A stretch of DNA of 64,000 nucleotides from Burkholderia sp. GAS332 (GCA_900142905.1 FSRV01000002.1:2294001-2358000); one strand, 5' to 3'; shown: positions 8,290 to 17,974, counted from the first letter of the stretch. Notes: generated by a model from the sequence alone, not told the origin. Program-made: numbers and translations.

Positions 8290-9717
8290 TCAATGGGTGC
8301 GAGGCTGATAGTCCGCGAATTCCGCATCCGCTCCATTCGCGCGGCGTTTGCGGGCCCGCCAGGCATACGCCACGAGCAGCACGCCGAGACTCACCACGCC
8401 GAGCCACAGCGGCGTGCGCTGATCCGGTATGAACGCCATCGCCACCAGAATACCGACCATACCGACAATCGCGAAACAGGTCAGATACGGATAGCACCAC
8501 ATCCTCACGCGCAACTTCTCCGGCGCTTCGCGCTCAAGGCGAGCGCGCAGTTTCAGTTGCGACACGGCGATCAGCACGTAGACGAAAATGGCTACAGTCC
8601 CGTATGAATTGACAAGGAAGGCGAACACCGTGTCGGGCGATACGTAAGACATGACGACCGACACATAGCCAAACAAGGTGCCGACCAGAATCGCGCGAAC
8701 GGGGACGCCGCGGCGATTGACCTTGGCGAGCCCGGCCGGTGCGTCGCCGTGGCGGGTCAGCGCAAAAATCATCCGCGACGCTGCGTAAAGGCCGGAATTG
8801 AGCGCGGACAGCACTGCGGTCAACACGATCGCATTCATGACATTGGCGGCGGCCGGGATACCCATTGCACTGAGCGCGCTCACATACGGCGTGGCCATAC
8901 CCGGCGAATTCCAAGGCACCAGCGCAACCACGAGCATGATCGAGCCGACATAGAAAATCAGCACGCGGGTGATCACCGAATTGGTGGCCTTGGCGACGGC
9001 CTTGACCGGTTCATGCGCTTCGGCGGCGGCAATGGTGACGATCTCGGCGCCGAAGTAAAACCCCGTCGCCGCAACAGCGCCGCTCAGCACAGGCCCGATC
9101 CCCTTCGGCATCAAGCCGCCGTGCGAAAGCAGCGTCGGTATCACCGCGGTGGTGTGCATCGACGCGGGCCACAGACCCAGTACATAGAGCCCGCCGAGGA
9201 ACAGGAACACGACGATCGCCGCCACCTTGATGGACGCGAACCAGAACTCGAACTCCCCGTAGCTGCCCACCGAGATCAGGTTGGTCGCGGTCAACACGAC
9301 CAGCAACACGAGACTGATCGCCCACGCCGGCGTATCCGGCAGCCAGAATTGAACCAGTTTCGCGCCGGCCACCGCCTCGACGGCCACGACGATGACCCAG
9401 AAATACCAATACATCCACCCAGTCAGAAAGCCGGCCAGTTTGCCCGGCCCGCGCTTACCGGCAAAGGCGAGGCGCGCGTACTCATAAAACGAGCCCACCG
9501 CCGGCATGGCGCACGCCATTTCTCCGAGCATGCGCATGACGAGCACGATCAGGCCGCCGGTAATCAGAAACGACAGAACCGCCGCCGGGCCGGCCTGCCG
9601 GACCACGACACCGCTGCCGACAAACAGGCCCGCGCCGATCACGCCGCCCAGCGCGATCATGGTCATGTGGCGCTCCTTGAGGCCGGTCTTCAGTTCACTT
9701 TTATTCGATACTTCCAT
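8290..9717 (-). CDS. APC-family amino acid/GABA permease
   Basis: A 475-residue inner-membrane permease with about 12 hydrophobic segments. The start (KTGLKERHMTMIALGGVIG, GLFVGSG, residues about 10-34) and the segment GFYFGAEIVTIAAAEAHEP are hallmarks of the amino-acid transporter (AAT/GabP) group of APC permeases, which import amino acids or GABA with protons. GGAGGTGAC precedes the ATG. On the same strand and next to it is an FAD amine oxidase of the gamma-glutamylputrescine oxidase type, so an amine or amino acid derived from polyamines is a plausible substrate. Confidence 0.88.
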   Translation of the reverse strand: MEVSNKSELKTGLKERHMTMIALGGVIGAGLFVGSGVVVRQAGPAAVLSFLITGGLIVLVMRMLGEMACAMPAVGSFYEYARLAFAGKRGPGKLAGFLTGWMYWYFWVIVVAVEAVAGAKLVQFWLPDTPAWAISLVLLVVLTATNLISVGSYGEFEFWFASIKVAAIVVFLFLGGLYVLGLWPASMHTTAVIPTLLSHGGLMPKGIGPVLSGAVAATGFYFGAEIVTIAAAEAHEPVKAVAKATNSVITRVLIFYVGSIMLVVALVPWNSPGMATPYVSALSAMGIPAAANVMNAIVLTAVLSALNSGLYAASRMIFALTRHGDAPAGLAKVNRRGVPVRAILVGTLFGYVSVVMSYVSPDTVFAFLVNSYGTVAIFVYVLIAVSQLKLRARLEREAPEKLRVRMWCYPYLTCFAIVGMVGILVAMAFIPDQRTPLWLGVVSLGVLLVAYAWRARKRRANGADAEFADYQPRTH

Positions 9718-9927
9718 GTCACCTCCACATCCTGTTGATGCCGGCGCCGGTCGCGCGGGCTTGCATGCAGGGCTGCGTGCATTCCCGGGACCTGAACGCC
9801 GTCAATTCGGATCGAGTGAGGACGCTTATGCGCCTCGCTATATATTGTGTTTTTTCTTATGACTTAACGCGCAGACCTGTCTGGCTGCGCAGCGTCGTGC
9901 GCGTAAGGCACGACGACCGGCGAATCA

Positions 9928-9950
9928 CGTGCCGCGGGTGGCGCGGCACG
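9928..9950. terminator. GC-rich hairpin downstream of the FAD oxidase
   Basis: CGTGCCGCG (9928-9936) pairs perfectly with CGCGGCACG (9942-9950) across a five-base loop, just after the oxidase stop codon. There is no T-run, so termination is only a suggestion. Confidence 0.35.
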
Positions 9951-9960
9951 CAGGCCGCGT

Positions 9961-11376
9961 TCAAGGTTTCTCGTCGCGCCGGAAATACAACTGGTAGAGC
10001 ATCCGTTGTCCGATGCGACGGAACGGTGCGAACGGATGGCCGGGCAACTGGGAAGTGAAGATCGGCAGCGTCTGCTTCGCCCCTTTACCCGCGATCCGTT
10101 CGGCGAGCCGGCGTCCCGCCTGCTGGGAATAGGACACGCCATTGCCACCATAGCCCAACGCGTAAAACACCGACTGCTTCGGATCCGGCTGACACACGCG
10201 CGGCATCATGTCGTGGCTCACATCCACCCAGCCCCACCATGAATAGTCGATCTGGACACCGCGCAACGCCGGGAACTTGCGGCCCATCCCTTCGACGAGC
10301 AACTCGTAATGGCGCGGATTCGGCGCATCCGCTCCGGTGATCGCGCTGCGGCTGCCGATCTGCAGCCGGTTGTCCGGCAGGAAGCGGTAGTAGAAACGCA
10401 AAGTGCGCGTATCGGTGAGCACCTGGGTCGTTCGAAAATTGCAGGCGGCGATTTCCTGCTGCGTGAGCGGACGCGTCACCATCGAATTCGACAGGATCGG
10501 CATCACTCGGCTCGTCAGCGAGGGATGGAGGTTCGGCGCTGTATAGGCGCCGGTCGCGATACCCACGGAGCGGGCCCGCACGATGCCACCCGGCGTGCGC
10601 AGATGATGAATGCCGTTGATGGTTTCCCAACCGATCACCGGGCTCGCCGGATGAACGCGCGCGCCCGCTTCGCGCGCCAGCCGCAGATAGCCATAGGCGA
10701 GTTTCAACGCGTGGATGCCGATACCTTCGGGTTCGTGAAGCGCGCCGGCCGCCTCGCTATCGTTGACGTACTCGCGGCGGAACGTGGCCTGATCGATAAG
10801 CTCGGACGGGTAGCCGAACACGTCTTTCCAGACTTTGGCTTCGGCGGCGAGTTTGGCCATCATGCGCGGCCGGTGCGCGATCAGAAAGTGGCCGCCCGGC
10901 TGCGGATCGCAATCGATCTCGGCCACCAGCGACTTGAAGTTGTCGAACCCTTCCTGGATCTCGTCGTGCATTTTCAACGCGACGTCTTTACCCCAGCGTT
11001 CGATCCATTGGGAACGTGACAGACGACCCGACGCATTCTGCCCTTGTCCGCCATTGCGGCTGCTGCAGCCCCAACTGGTTTTGTTGGCCTCTAGCACCAT
11101 CGCCTTGATGCCATGCTCGCGCGCGAGACAAAGCGCCGTCGCGAGTCCCGTATAGCCTGCGCCGATGATCGCCACGTCCACGTCGATGTCTTTCGTGATC
11201 GGACCATCGTCGGGCGGCGGCGTGCCGGCAGTCGCGACCCAATAGGTCGGTGCGTATTGCTTGCCGTGCCCCGGCCCCGGCGAGACCAGCGGGTCGTATC
11301 TCGGGTCATATTGCGTCGCGCTGTCCCGCTCTGCAGACAGACCTTCGCCAACCCGTGTGATGACACTTTGCGCCAT
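9961..11376 (-). CDS. FAD-dependent amine oxidase, gamma-glutamylputrescine oxidase-like
   Basis: A 471-residue DAO-fold flavoprotein. The FAD motif VAIIGAGYTGLATAL starts near residue 68, SSRNGGQ (105-111) is the family's usual SxRNGGQ, and the C-terminal ALGYGGNGVSYS segment closes the FAD site. Relatives (PuuB/OrdL) oxidatively deaminate gamma-glutamylputrescine or other secondary amines. GAGGAG precedes the ATG. The N-terminal extension of about 60 residues before the FAD domain is usual for this branch. No PuuA-type glutamine synthetase is nearby, so its true substrate is open. Confidence 0.86.
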   Translation of the reverse strand: MAQSVITRVGEGLSAERDSATQYDPRYDPLVSPGPGHGKQYAPTYWVATAGTPPPDDGPITKDIDVDVAIIGAGYTGLATALCLAREHGIKAMVLEANKTSWGCSSRNGGQGQNASGRLSRSQWIERWGKDVALKMHDEIQEGFDNFKSLVAEIDCDPQPGGHFLIAHRPRMMAKLAAEAKVWKDVFGYPSELIDQATFRREYVNDSEAAGALHEPEGIGIHALKLAYGYLRLAREAGARVHPASPVIGWETINGIHHLRTPGGIVRARSVGIATGAYTAPNLHPSLTSRVMPILSNSMVTRPLTQQEIAACNFRTTQVLTDTRTLRFYYRFLPDNRLQIGSRSAITGADAPNPRHYELLVEGMGRKFPALRGVQIDYSWWGWVDVSHDMMPRVCQPDPKQSVFYALGYGGNGVSYSQQAGRRLAERIAGKGAKQTLPIFTSQLPGHPFAPFRRIGQRMLYQLYFRRDEKP

Positions 11377-11395
11377 GTGAAGCTCCTCGTCGGCG

Positions 11396-11800
11396 TCAAA
11401 CGTTCTGCTTCGGACGTTCCTTGCGGAACGCGCGCTTGACTGCGATCAGACCATCGCGGAACTCAAAGAGATCGCACCCTTCCGCTTCGATGCGCCAGCC
11501 TTCCGCATGCGTCCCCGTGAACACCCATTCGGACACACCACGCTCCCCGATGACGTAATGACGGCCCTTTCCCCAATGCGCATCCGGGAAGGTCTTAAAG
11601 ACCGTTTCGAATGCGGCGCGCACCGCGTCGCGACCCACGAAACGCGCACCGTAGACTTCGCTTCCGCCAGCGGCATCGAACACGCAGTCTTCGGTCATGA
11701 AGCTCATCAGTGCATTGGCGTCGTGACGGTTGAACGCATCGGAAAAGGCTGCGAGCGTGTCCGCGGTCACCTTCGCTGCGGACGTTTCTGTTGTGGCCAT
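11396..11800 (-). CDS. NTF2-like (SnoaL/ketosteroid-isomerase fold) protein
   Basis: A 134-residue protein with the pattern of the NTF2-like fold: AFSDAFNRHDANALMSFMT at the start, GRDAVRAAFETVFKTFPDAH in the middle, and the alternating strand EGCDLFEFRDGLIAVKRAF at the end. Such proteins bind small hydrophobic molecules or isomerise them; many are of unknown role. It precedes the FAD oxidase by 19 bp on the same strand, so the two are almost certainly co-transcribed. AGGAGA lies upstream of the ATG. Confidence 0.8.
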   Translation of the reverse strand: MATTETSAAKVTADTLAAFSDAFNRHDANALMSFMTEDCVFDAAGGSEVYGARFVGRDAVRAAFETVFKTFPDAHWGKGRHYVIGERGVSEWVFTGTHAEGWRIEAEGCDLFEFRDGLIAVKRAFRKERPKQNV

Positions 11801-11990
11801 GCATGTCTCCTGCTCAGTGAATTGGGCTAAGCCTCGTGAGCTCGCCTGAACGGCGAACTCTCACTGAAAAGTGTAAGTTTCGGGTGACCTCCACGGTAGG
11901 GCCAGTGCGCTGGTTTCGCCTGGTGCAGTGTGTAGCGGGGGCACGTGGGTTGGCTGGCCGCGAACCGAGGTTTTCGGATGCGGGCCGTTG

Positions 11991-12089
11991 GTGTGCGTGG
12001 TGTGCGTGGTGTGCGTGGTGCGCTTGGTGCGCTTGGTGCGCTTGGTGCGCTTGGTGCGCTTGGTGCGCTTGGTGCGCTTGGTGCGACTA
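11991..12089. repeat. 9-bp tandem repeat, 11 units
   Basis: Three GTGTGCGTG units (11991-12017), seven GTGCGCTTG units (12018-12080) and one divergent unit GTGCGACTA (12081-12089) are perfectly phased. The block lies between the NTF2-like gene and the COG0523 GTPase, about 35 bp after the GTPase stop codon (minus strand). Several frames are open across it, giving low-complexity peptides that I do not take as genes. Confidence 0.95.
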
Positions 12090-12123
12090 GCGTCATTCGC
12101 ACCATCAGCGCGGCACGCTGGCG

Positions 12124-13089
12124 CTAGTTCAACGCTTGCGTGCTTTCGAGGCAGCGCTTCACGGTACGCTCGTCTTCGTCGGTGAAGCGGCCGATCAGGA
12201 CGATCGTCGACTCGGCCGCTGCCTTCCCTGCAAAAGGCGTGATCAGAATGCGGCCACCGACCACATGAAGTTCCTGCGGAGAAGCATCCTGGTCGAGCCA
12301 GACAATGCCCTTCGCTCTCAATAGCGGAACAGAGAGGCTGCGAAACACCTCTCTGAGTTTCTTCCTGTCGAGGCGGAAGTCCGATCGAAAGGAAAAGCTG
12401 CAGATGTCCTGATGGCTATTGAAACGCTCGCCCGCCGCGAGGGCCTGCTCACCGGTGCGATGGCGAGGCGCGACACTCGCGTCGAAGATCAACTCCAGCG
12501 GGATGGATCCGTTTACCGCGTCGAGCAGGATGGCCGTGGTCGCCAGCGACGACACCGCTGCTGCCGCCACCGCTTTTTCCTGCTCAGTGACGAGATCTGT
12601 CTTGGTGAGCACGAGCGCCGTGGCGCCCGCGATCTGCCGGCGCACAATATCGCCGACATACGGATCGCGCAACGTGGCGCCGATTCGCTCCGTATCGACT
12701 GCCACGATAATCCCGACCAACCTGAAGCTCCGGTCGAGCAAGCCGATCTGCGCGATCTTCACAGGATCGGACACGCCACTGGCTTCGATGATCAACAACT
12801 CGGGACGCTCCGGACGCGTGCTGATTGCCACGAGCGCGTCGACCAGGCGGCCACCGATGGAGCAGCAGACGCAGCCGTTCTCTAGGTTGATGACATCCTC
12901 GGTTCGTTCGCGGATCAGCGCGGCATCGATATTGACATCGCCGAAATCGTTGACCAGCACCGCCACCCGGCGCTGACCCGCGTTCGAGAGCACATGGTTG
13001 AGCAAGGTCGTCTTGCCGGCGCCCAGATAGCCGCCGAGCACGACCAGTGGAATGGGTGGCCGTGTGTTCGCGGCCGCAGCGTCACTCAT
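12124..13089 (-). CDS. CobW/COG0523 family metal-chaperone GTPase
   Basis: A 321-residue G3E GTPase: Walker A GGYLGAGKTT (residues 19-28), the putative metal-binding motif NGCVCC (71-76), and the C-terminal CobW domain (ICSFSFRSDFRLDRKKLREV). COG0523 proteins use GTP to deliver zinc, cobalt or other metals to client enzymes. Its start overlaps the 3' end of the amidohydrolase gene by 8 bp, which points to tight translational coupling and suggests that the amidohydrolase, a metalloenzyme, is the client. That client assignment is inference. Confidence 0.88.
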   Translation of the reverse strand: MSDAAAANTRPPIPLVVLGGYLGAGKTTLLNHVLSNAGQRRVAVLVNDFGDVNIDAALIRERTEDVINLENGCVCCSIGGRLVDALVAISTRPERPELLIIEASGVSDPVKIAQIGLLDRSFRLVGIIVAVDTERIGATLRDPYVGDIVRRQIAGATALVLTKTDLVTEQEKAVAAAAVSSLATTAILLDAVNGSIPLELIFDASVAPRHRTGEQALAAGERFNSHQDICSFSFRSDFRLDRKKLREVFRSLSVPLLRAKGIVWLDQDASPQELHVVGGRILITPFAGKAAAESTIVLIGRFTDEDERTVKRCLESTQALN

Positions 13090-14743
13090 TTTTCCCCGGC
13101 GACTGAAACACGCGCCCGCCCAGCACCGTCCCCCACACTTCGACGTCTTTCAACTGCTCCGCCGCGACTTCGGTCGGGTCGTCCGCCAGCACGGCGAAGT
13201 CCGCAAATTTGGCCACCTCGATACTGCCGATCAGATGGTCCATCTTGAGCGTATAGGCCGCACCCAATGTGATCGCGCGCAACGCGTCCGCCATGGGGAT
13301 GCATTCGCTTGCGCCCAGCACACGACCGCTGGCAGTCTTACGCTGCACCGCGCACCAGGCGGTAAACAGCGGGCTCAACTGTGTGATCGGCGCATCCGAA
13401 TGAAAGGCAAAGGGGAGCCCCAGTCGCCGCGCCGCTCCCGCCGCGTTCATCCGGTTCGCCCGGTCGGGTCCCATGGTCTGCGCGTAATGGGCGTCGCCCC
13501 AGTAGTAGATATGGTTGGAGAAAAAGTTGACGCACATGCCGAGTTTCGCTGCGCGCGCCAACTGGCTCGCGTCGGCCATCTGACAGTGCTGCAGCGTGTG
13601 GCGGTGATCGCTGCGCGGACAGGCGTCGAGCATCTTCTCGATCGTGTTCAATACGACCTCGGTAGCTTCATCGCCGTTGGTATGAATATGGAGTTGCAGC
13701 CCGGCGCGGTGAAACGGCGTGAAGACCTCCTCCAACTGGCTTGGCGGAATCAGCCACAAACCGTTCGGCTGTCCGCCGACATAACCCGGCCACCTCAGCC
13801 GCGCCGTGAAACCCTGAATCGACCCATCGACGATGAACTTGATCGGGCCGAACGTCAATTTTTCCGTGCTGTCGCGAATGGCCGACAGTACTTTTTCGAC
13901 ACCGCCGTCGGGGCTTCGCTGCGGAGCAAACGCCGGCACGATTCTGACCGGATACTGCGGATCGGCCGTCACTTCACGCAGGTTGCGATTGCCCAGCGCC
14001 GACAGATCATTGACCAGATCCGTCGCCGTCGTCACGCCGGCGAGTTGCGCGACCTTGCCGAAGTTCCAGATGGCCTCGGTCTTTTCACTCGCCGCAATGG
14101 AAAGCTGGCTGCCGATCACCTGGTACACGGGGAACATGGCGGCGAATTCCTGCAACTCGCCGGTTGGCTGACCCTCTTTGTCTTTGTCGATCCCATCGAT
14201 GTCGGTGTTCTCGTCGATACCGGCGAGCGCCAGCATCGCGGAGTTGACGTTCATCAGGTGCACGCTCGCGTGCAGCACGACAATGGGTCGGCGAGTCGAA
14301 ACCGTATCGAGTTCCTTGACCGACAAGCGGCTCGCGCCGAAGAAAATCGGATCGAAACCCCATGCGAGCAGCGGTGCCGTCGCGTCCGTCATGGCGCGTT
14401 GCGCAACGGCCAGCCGCTCGATCACCTCATCCAGCGTTTTCAGACCTCGCCACACCTTGCCGTCGGGACCGCGCCGGTCATAGTAGCCGAGATACACGGC
14501 GTCCCACATCGCGCCTTCCATCAGATGGCAATGCCCTTCGACGAGACCCGGCATCAACACCTTGTCCTTGAACGTATCGACGATCTCAGCCTCGCCCCAC
14601 CGGCTGACGTCCTCCAGCGTACCGACGGAGAGAATTCTGCCGTCTCGCACCGCAACATGAGTGGCGTGCGGTTGAGCCGGATTCATCGTCAGAATCGTTC
14701 TGGCGACGAAGACGGTGATGGGACCTCGTTCAATCTGATTCAT
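13082..14743 (-). CDS. Metal-dependent amidohydrolase, YtcJ-like
   Basis: A 553-residue amidohydrolase-superfamily enzyme. The metal motif HCHL is at residues 71-74 (context LMPGLVEGHCHLMEG); LQLHIHTNGDEA, then LQHCQMAD and FHSDAP supply further likely ligands. YtcJ-like enzymes hydrolyse exocyclic amides or related bonds; physiological substrates are mostly unknown. It is upstream of and overlaps a COG0523 GTPase, and follows a sodium:solute symporter on the same strand, so transport, hydrolysis and metal supply may form one pathway. The usual HxH is present here as H-C-H. Confidence 0.86.
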   Translation of the reverse strand: MNQIERGPITVFVARTILTMNPAQPHATHVAVRDGRILSVGTLEDVSRWGEAEIVDTFKDKVLMPGLVEGHCHLMEGAMWDAVYLGYYDRRGPDGKVWRGLKTLDEVIERLAVAQRAMTDATAPLLAWGFDPIFFGASRLSVKELDTVSTRRPIVVLHASVHLMNVNSAMLALAGIDENTDIDGIDKDKEGQPTGELQEFAAMFPVYQVIGSQLSIAASEKTEAIWNFGKVAQLAGVTTATDLVNDLSALGNRNLREVTADPQYPVRIVPAFAPQRSPDGGVEKVLSAIRDSTEKLTFGPIKFIVDGSIQGFTARLRWPGYVGGQPNGLWLIPPSQLEEVFTPFHRAGLQLHIHTNGDEATEVVLNTIEKMLDACPRSDHRHTLQHCQMADASQLARAAKLGMCVNFFSNHIYYWGDAHYAQTMGPDRANRMNAAGAARRLGLPFAFHSDAPITQLSPLFTAWCAVQRKTASGRVLGASECIPMADALRAITLGAAYTLKMDHLIGSIEVAKFADFAVLADDPTEVAAEQLKDVEVWGTVLGGRVFQSPGKNE

Positions 14744-14781
14744 AGATAGGTGTGAATGGGTTTAGGACGCAGTCCGAACGG

Positions 14782-16167
14782 TCAGGACAGAGCATGCACC
14801 GGCTTACGCTTCCAACCATGATTCAGCACGACGGTCACCGCGATATTGATCACGAGACACAGCAGGCCCAGGTTGAATCCGCCGAGCTCGGCATGAAAGA
14901 GGTAAAGGATGATCGCGAGTATCTGCCCGGTCAGAATACCCGTTGCAACAGCGGACGGTTTGACTCGAAGCGAAAACAGAATGATCATCACGCCCGGGAA
15001 AAACTGGGTGATACCGTAGTACGCGGTATTGATCAGCGTGAGCATCAGATTTGGCGTCAGCAAGGTCATCACGATCGAGACCAGCAGGTAAATGACAATC
15101 ACCGTTTTCGCGGTGCGTTTCTGCTTGCTCTCGGGCATCTTCGGCAACAGATTGCGCGTCACGAGCGGGCCGATGGCGAGGCAGATGCCCGTCAGCACCA
15201 GCAGACCGGAGAGCGCGGCGCCGGCCGCGACCAGACCCAGCAACCAGCCCGGCAGCAGCCGGATCGCCGCCGCAAAGAACGCTTCATTCGGCGACGCAAG
15301 GTGCAGGTTCTGACTGATCGCATAGTACGAAGCAATCACCAGAAACGGATACATCAGCATGTACAGCGGCATGGCGACCTGGGTGCGCCGGATCGTGTTC
15401 GGACTGGTGGCCGTGAAGAAAACCTGCACCGCGAACGGCATCACGTAGAACCCTAACGACTGGAACAGCATCGTGCTCATCGAGAACGTCAGTTGACTGG
15501 CGTTCATGCTATTGCTGACGTGCAGGCTCGCGGCGTGAAAAACTTCCGTGACGCCGGCTTGCCATGAGACCGCCAGCCCGGTGATCACGATCGCCGCGAC
15601 CATCAGTATGTCCTTCAGAATCGCAATGTACGCCGACGCCCGCACCCCCGAAATGGCGATATAGGTGAATGCCAGCATCGCTGAGATCAGGATCAGATAG
15701 AGCGGCTGGAAATTCCAGCCGAGGCCCTTGAACGCCGCAACAAGCCCCGTGAACTGCAACTCGCCCCAAGGCAGCAAAAACAGGATCGCCGATCCGCCGA
15801 CGATCACCTCCAGCGCACGGTTGCCGAAATAGCCTTTGAACAGATCGGGCAGCGTAATGGCGTTATAGCGTTTGCCGGCCTCCCAGATTTTCGGTCCGAT
15901 GAAATAGCCGATGGGATAGGCCAGCAGGATATATCCCAGGAACCAGACGCCGTAGGTTGGCCCCTTGGCATAGATGCCGCCGGGAAAGCCGACCATCGTG
16001 CCAATACTGTAGATTTCGCCCGCGGCGAGGAAGAAGACCAGATACGCGCCGAACTGCCGGGACGCGACGAAGAAGTCATGAACGCTTTGCGCGCCATGCC
16101 CTTTCTTGGACCGTATCGCCAGATACAGCGAGAAGAGAATCAAACCGAGAAAGACAACGGTGGACAT
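14782..16167 (-). CDS. Sodium:solute symporter (SSS family)
   Basis: A 461-residue inner-membrane protein with about 12-13 hydrophobic segments. DFFVASRQFGAYLVFFLAAG near the start, the SIGTMVGFPGGIYAKG segment, and the later ALSGLLVLTGICLAIGPLV region fit the SSS family (monocarboxylate/proline/pantothenate symporters), which import solutes with sodium. It is 18 bp downstream of a DUF3311 gene, the usual small partner of SSS permeases, and 38 bp upstream of the amidohydrolase gene, so it probably imports that enzyme's substrate. Confidence 0.88.
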   Translation of the reverse strand: MSTVVFLGLILFSLYLAIRSKKGHGAQSVHDFFVASRQFGAYLVFFLAAGEIYSIGTMVGFPGGIYAKGPTYGVWFLGYILLAYPIGYFIGPKIWEAGKRYNAITLPDLFKGYFGNRALEVIVGGSAILFLLPWGELQFTGLVAAFKGLGWNFQPLYLILISAMLAFTYIAISGVRASAYIAILKDILMVAAIVITGLAVSWQAGVTEVFHAASLHVSNSMNASQLTFSMSTMLFQSLGFYVMPFAVQVFFTATSPNTIRRTQVAMPLYMLMYPFLVIASYYAISQNLHLASPNEAFFAAAIRLLPGWLLGLVAAGAALSGLLVLTGICLAIGPLVTRNLLPKMPESKQKRTAKTVIVIYLLVSIVMTLLTPNLMLTLINTAYYGITQFFPGVMIILFSLRVKPSAVATGILTGQILAIILYLFHAELGGFNLGLLCLVINIAVTVVLNHGWKRKPVHALS

Positions 16168-16185
16168 CCGGGCTCTCCTGCTGCG

Positions 16186-16395
16186 TCAGTGGGTTTGCGG
16201 AGGGGCATCGTCCGCGGGACGATCGAACAGACGCCAGCACACCTGCAGGCAGATCGACGTCAGCACAAACCACACAAAAATCCACGCGTAGATGAACGGC
16301 ACACCAAGGACGAATCGATCGACCGAAGCGACCCAGGGCAGCAGGCCTATTACACCGATATAGGGGATGCCGATCCCAATCAGGAACTTGAGCAT
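16186..16395 (-). CDS. DUF3311 small membrane protein
   Basis: A 69-residue protein with two hydrophobic segments (LIGIGIPYIGVIGLLPWV, and FIYAWIFVWFVLTSICLQVC), matching DUF3311. Proteins of this type are regularly encoded directly upstream of sodium:solute symporters, as here, and are thought to be accessory subunits. It is likely the first gene of the SSS-amidohydrolase-COG0523 unit. The upstream region 16396-16641 holds no gene that I can support. Confidence 0.85.
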   Translation of the reverse strand: MLKFLIGIGIPYIGVIGLLPWVASVDRFVLGVPFIYAWIFVWFVLTSICLQVCWRLFDRPADDAPPQTH

Positions 16396-16641
16396 GGAGT
16401 CTCCGTCTGTTTGTTGTGATCGATGAAATCATGTCTGCTGAATCCGCCTGCCGGTGAAAGACCGAACCGGGTAGTAGCAGTCAGCGGCGAGCGGAGCTGG
16501 CACGGCGGCCAAGGCAGACGAATTCAGTATCGGTGGCCGAAAATGCACCTGACTAGTACCAGCGATAATAAATCGCCTGGTCCACATGCGGGACCCTGAG
16601 CAGACATTGCACCCGCTCCCAGGCAAATGGCAAGGTCGTTT

Positions 16642-17373
16642 TTACGTGACCAGGGCGACCAGCCCGGAACACAGCAGCAAAGCACTCACGAGATGTTCGA
16701 GCCGGCGCACCGGCACGCGCGGACCCAGGCGCTCCCCCATGGAGACGCCGAGCACGAACACCGGCACGAGCAGCACTAGCGAACTGAGCTGGGGCGTGTG
16801 AACCTGATGCTCGGCCACAAAAAGGGCCACCACGCCCACATAGAGCACCGCAAAATAAGCGAGGAGATTGGCGCGCAGCGTCGACCCCTGGCCGATGCCG
16901 TTGAAGTAGTAGACAGCCGGCGGACCGCCGATGCCGCCCAGCGCGGTCAGCGCGCCGCTCATTGCGCCGGCCGTGAAGGTCGGCCGCCAGCCGCTATTGT
17001 GAAGCCAGCGCCAGCCCCGCATGTGCATCACAGTGGAGGCAAGCACGGCGACCGCTACGAGCCGGCGAAGCTCCAGCGCGTTCTCGCTCGCCATCCACAG
17101 GGTCGTGACTGCCGTGCAACCCATGGCGACCAACGCAAGTGGAATCACGGTGCGCCAGCGCACCGCGCTCGCCCAGCTGCGCACGCCTTGCAGCGAGGTC
17201 GCAAAATGGATCAGGACGATGAGGACGCCGGCTTCGGGCGCGGGTATCAACAGGCCGAACAGCGGCGCCATGACGAGCGCGCCGCCGAAACCGGTCAAAC
17301 CTTTTGCCATGCCCGCCACCAAGGTCACCAGGGCGAGGCACCCCAGTACGGAAGGCGTATCGACAACATTCAT
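16642..17373 (-). CDS. TauE/SafE-family sulfite/anion exporter
   Basis: A 243-residue inner-membrane protein with about eight hydrophobic segments. AGMAKGLTGFGGALVMAPL near the start and GGIGGPPAVYYFNG in the second half are the two family repeats (TauE/SafE, DUF81). Members export sulfite, sulfoacetate or other organic anions. The ATG at 17373 is preferred; the frame extends to a TTG at 17412 without a better ribosome site. It stands alone, so the substrate cannot be inferred. Confidence 0.85.
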   Translation of the reverse strand: MNVVDTPSVLGCLALVTLVAGMAKGLTGFGGALVMAPLFGLLIPAPEAGVLIVLIHFATSLQGVRSWASAVRWRTVIPLALVAMGCTAVTTLWMASENALELRRLVAVAVLASTVMHMRGWRWLHNSGWRPTFTAGAMSGALTALGGIGGPPAVYYFNGIGQGSTLRANLLAYFAVLYVGVVALFVAEHQVHTPQLSSLVLLVPVFVLGVSMGERLGPRVPVRRLEHLVSALLLCSGLVALVT

Positions 17374-17617
17374 GAGTCGTGTGTTCGCAATAGACGGAGA
17401 ATCGAAGGTCAAATCGATTGCTACGTTTCGCGCACGACGACATCTTCAGGAAAGGGCCGGTATCGTCGCAGTATTCCTAACGTCCGCGTAGTGCCAGCGG
17501 CGTCCTTTCGATGGTGCCAGACGCGACTGGCGGCCCAAACGCCCCCGTTATCGAGGGTGCTCGCAACGGCGGGGCGCTGACCTTACATTTTTTGCCCTTT
17601 TTTGTGGTCAAACACGC

Positions 17618-17974
17618 TCACCAGGCATCACTGCCCGCATAACGTGTCGCCACGGCCAAAGCGATGCCCCAGACCAGCGCGGCGACCAGCGACAGGCCAA
17701 TCGCCAGATAGACCGCCACGCGAACGCCCATGTCGAGCGGCTGGATCGCGCTTATCAGCGCGCCAAAGATCGCGACGCCAAATGCAGACCCAGTCTGCCG
17801 GCTCGCGTTGAGCACGCCCGCCGCGACGCCGGCGCGCGCCTTGTCCACCCCCGCCATCAACGCGGCGGTCGCTGCCGGCGTAATCACCCCCGCTCCGAAA
17901 CCGACAGCCGGAAAGCAAAGCGCAATACGCCAATACGGCATCGTGCGCGAAGCTTGCGAAGCTAACCCGGGAAC
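17618..17974 (-). pseudogene. MFS (EmrB/QacA-type) transporter, C-terminal remnant
   Basis: The minus strand is open from 18067 to 17618; from about residue 45 the text (FPAVGFGAGVITPAATAAL, then RAGVAAGVLNASRQTGSAFG, then GVAIFGALIS) is the last quarter of a 14-TM drug-efflux permease. The remaining ten or so transmembrane segments are missing and the upstream DNA is the start of a divergent TPR gene, so this is a decayed fragment rather than a working gene. The first 40 residues of the open frame are unrelated. Confidence 0.75.

Noticed and set aside
11827..12127. Low-complexity proteins on both strands over the 9-bp array
   Set aside because: A repeat with a period of nine lacks stops in several frames; no ribosome site or conserved text.
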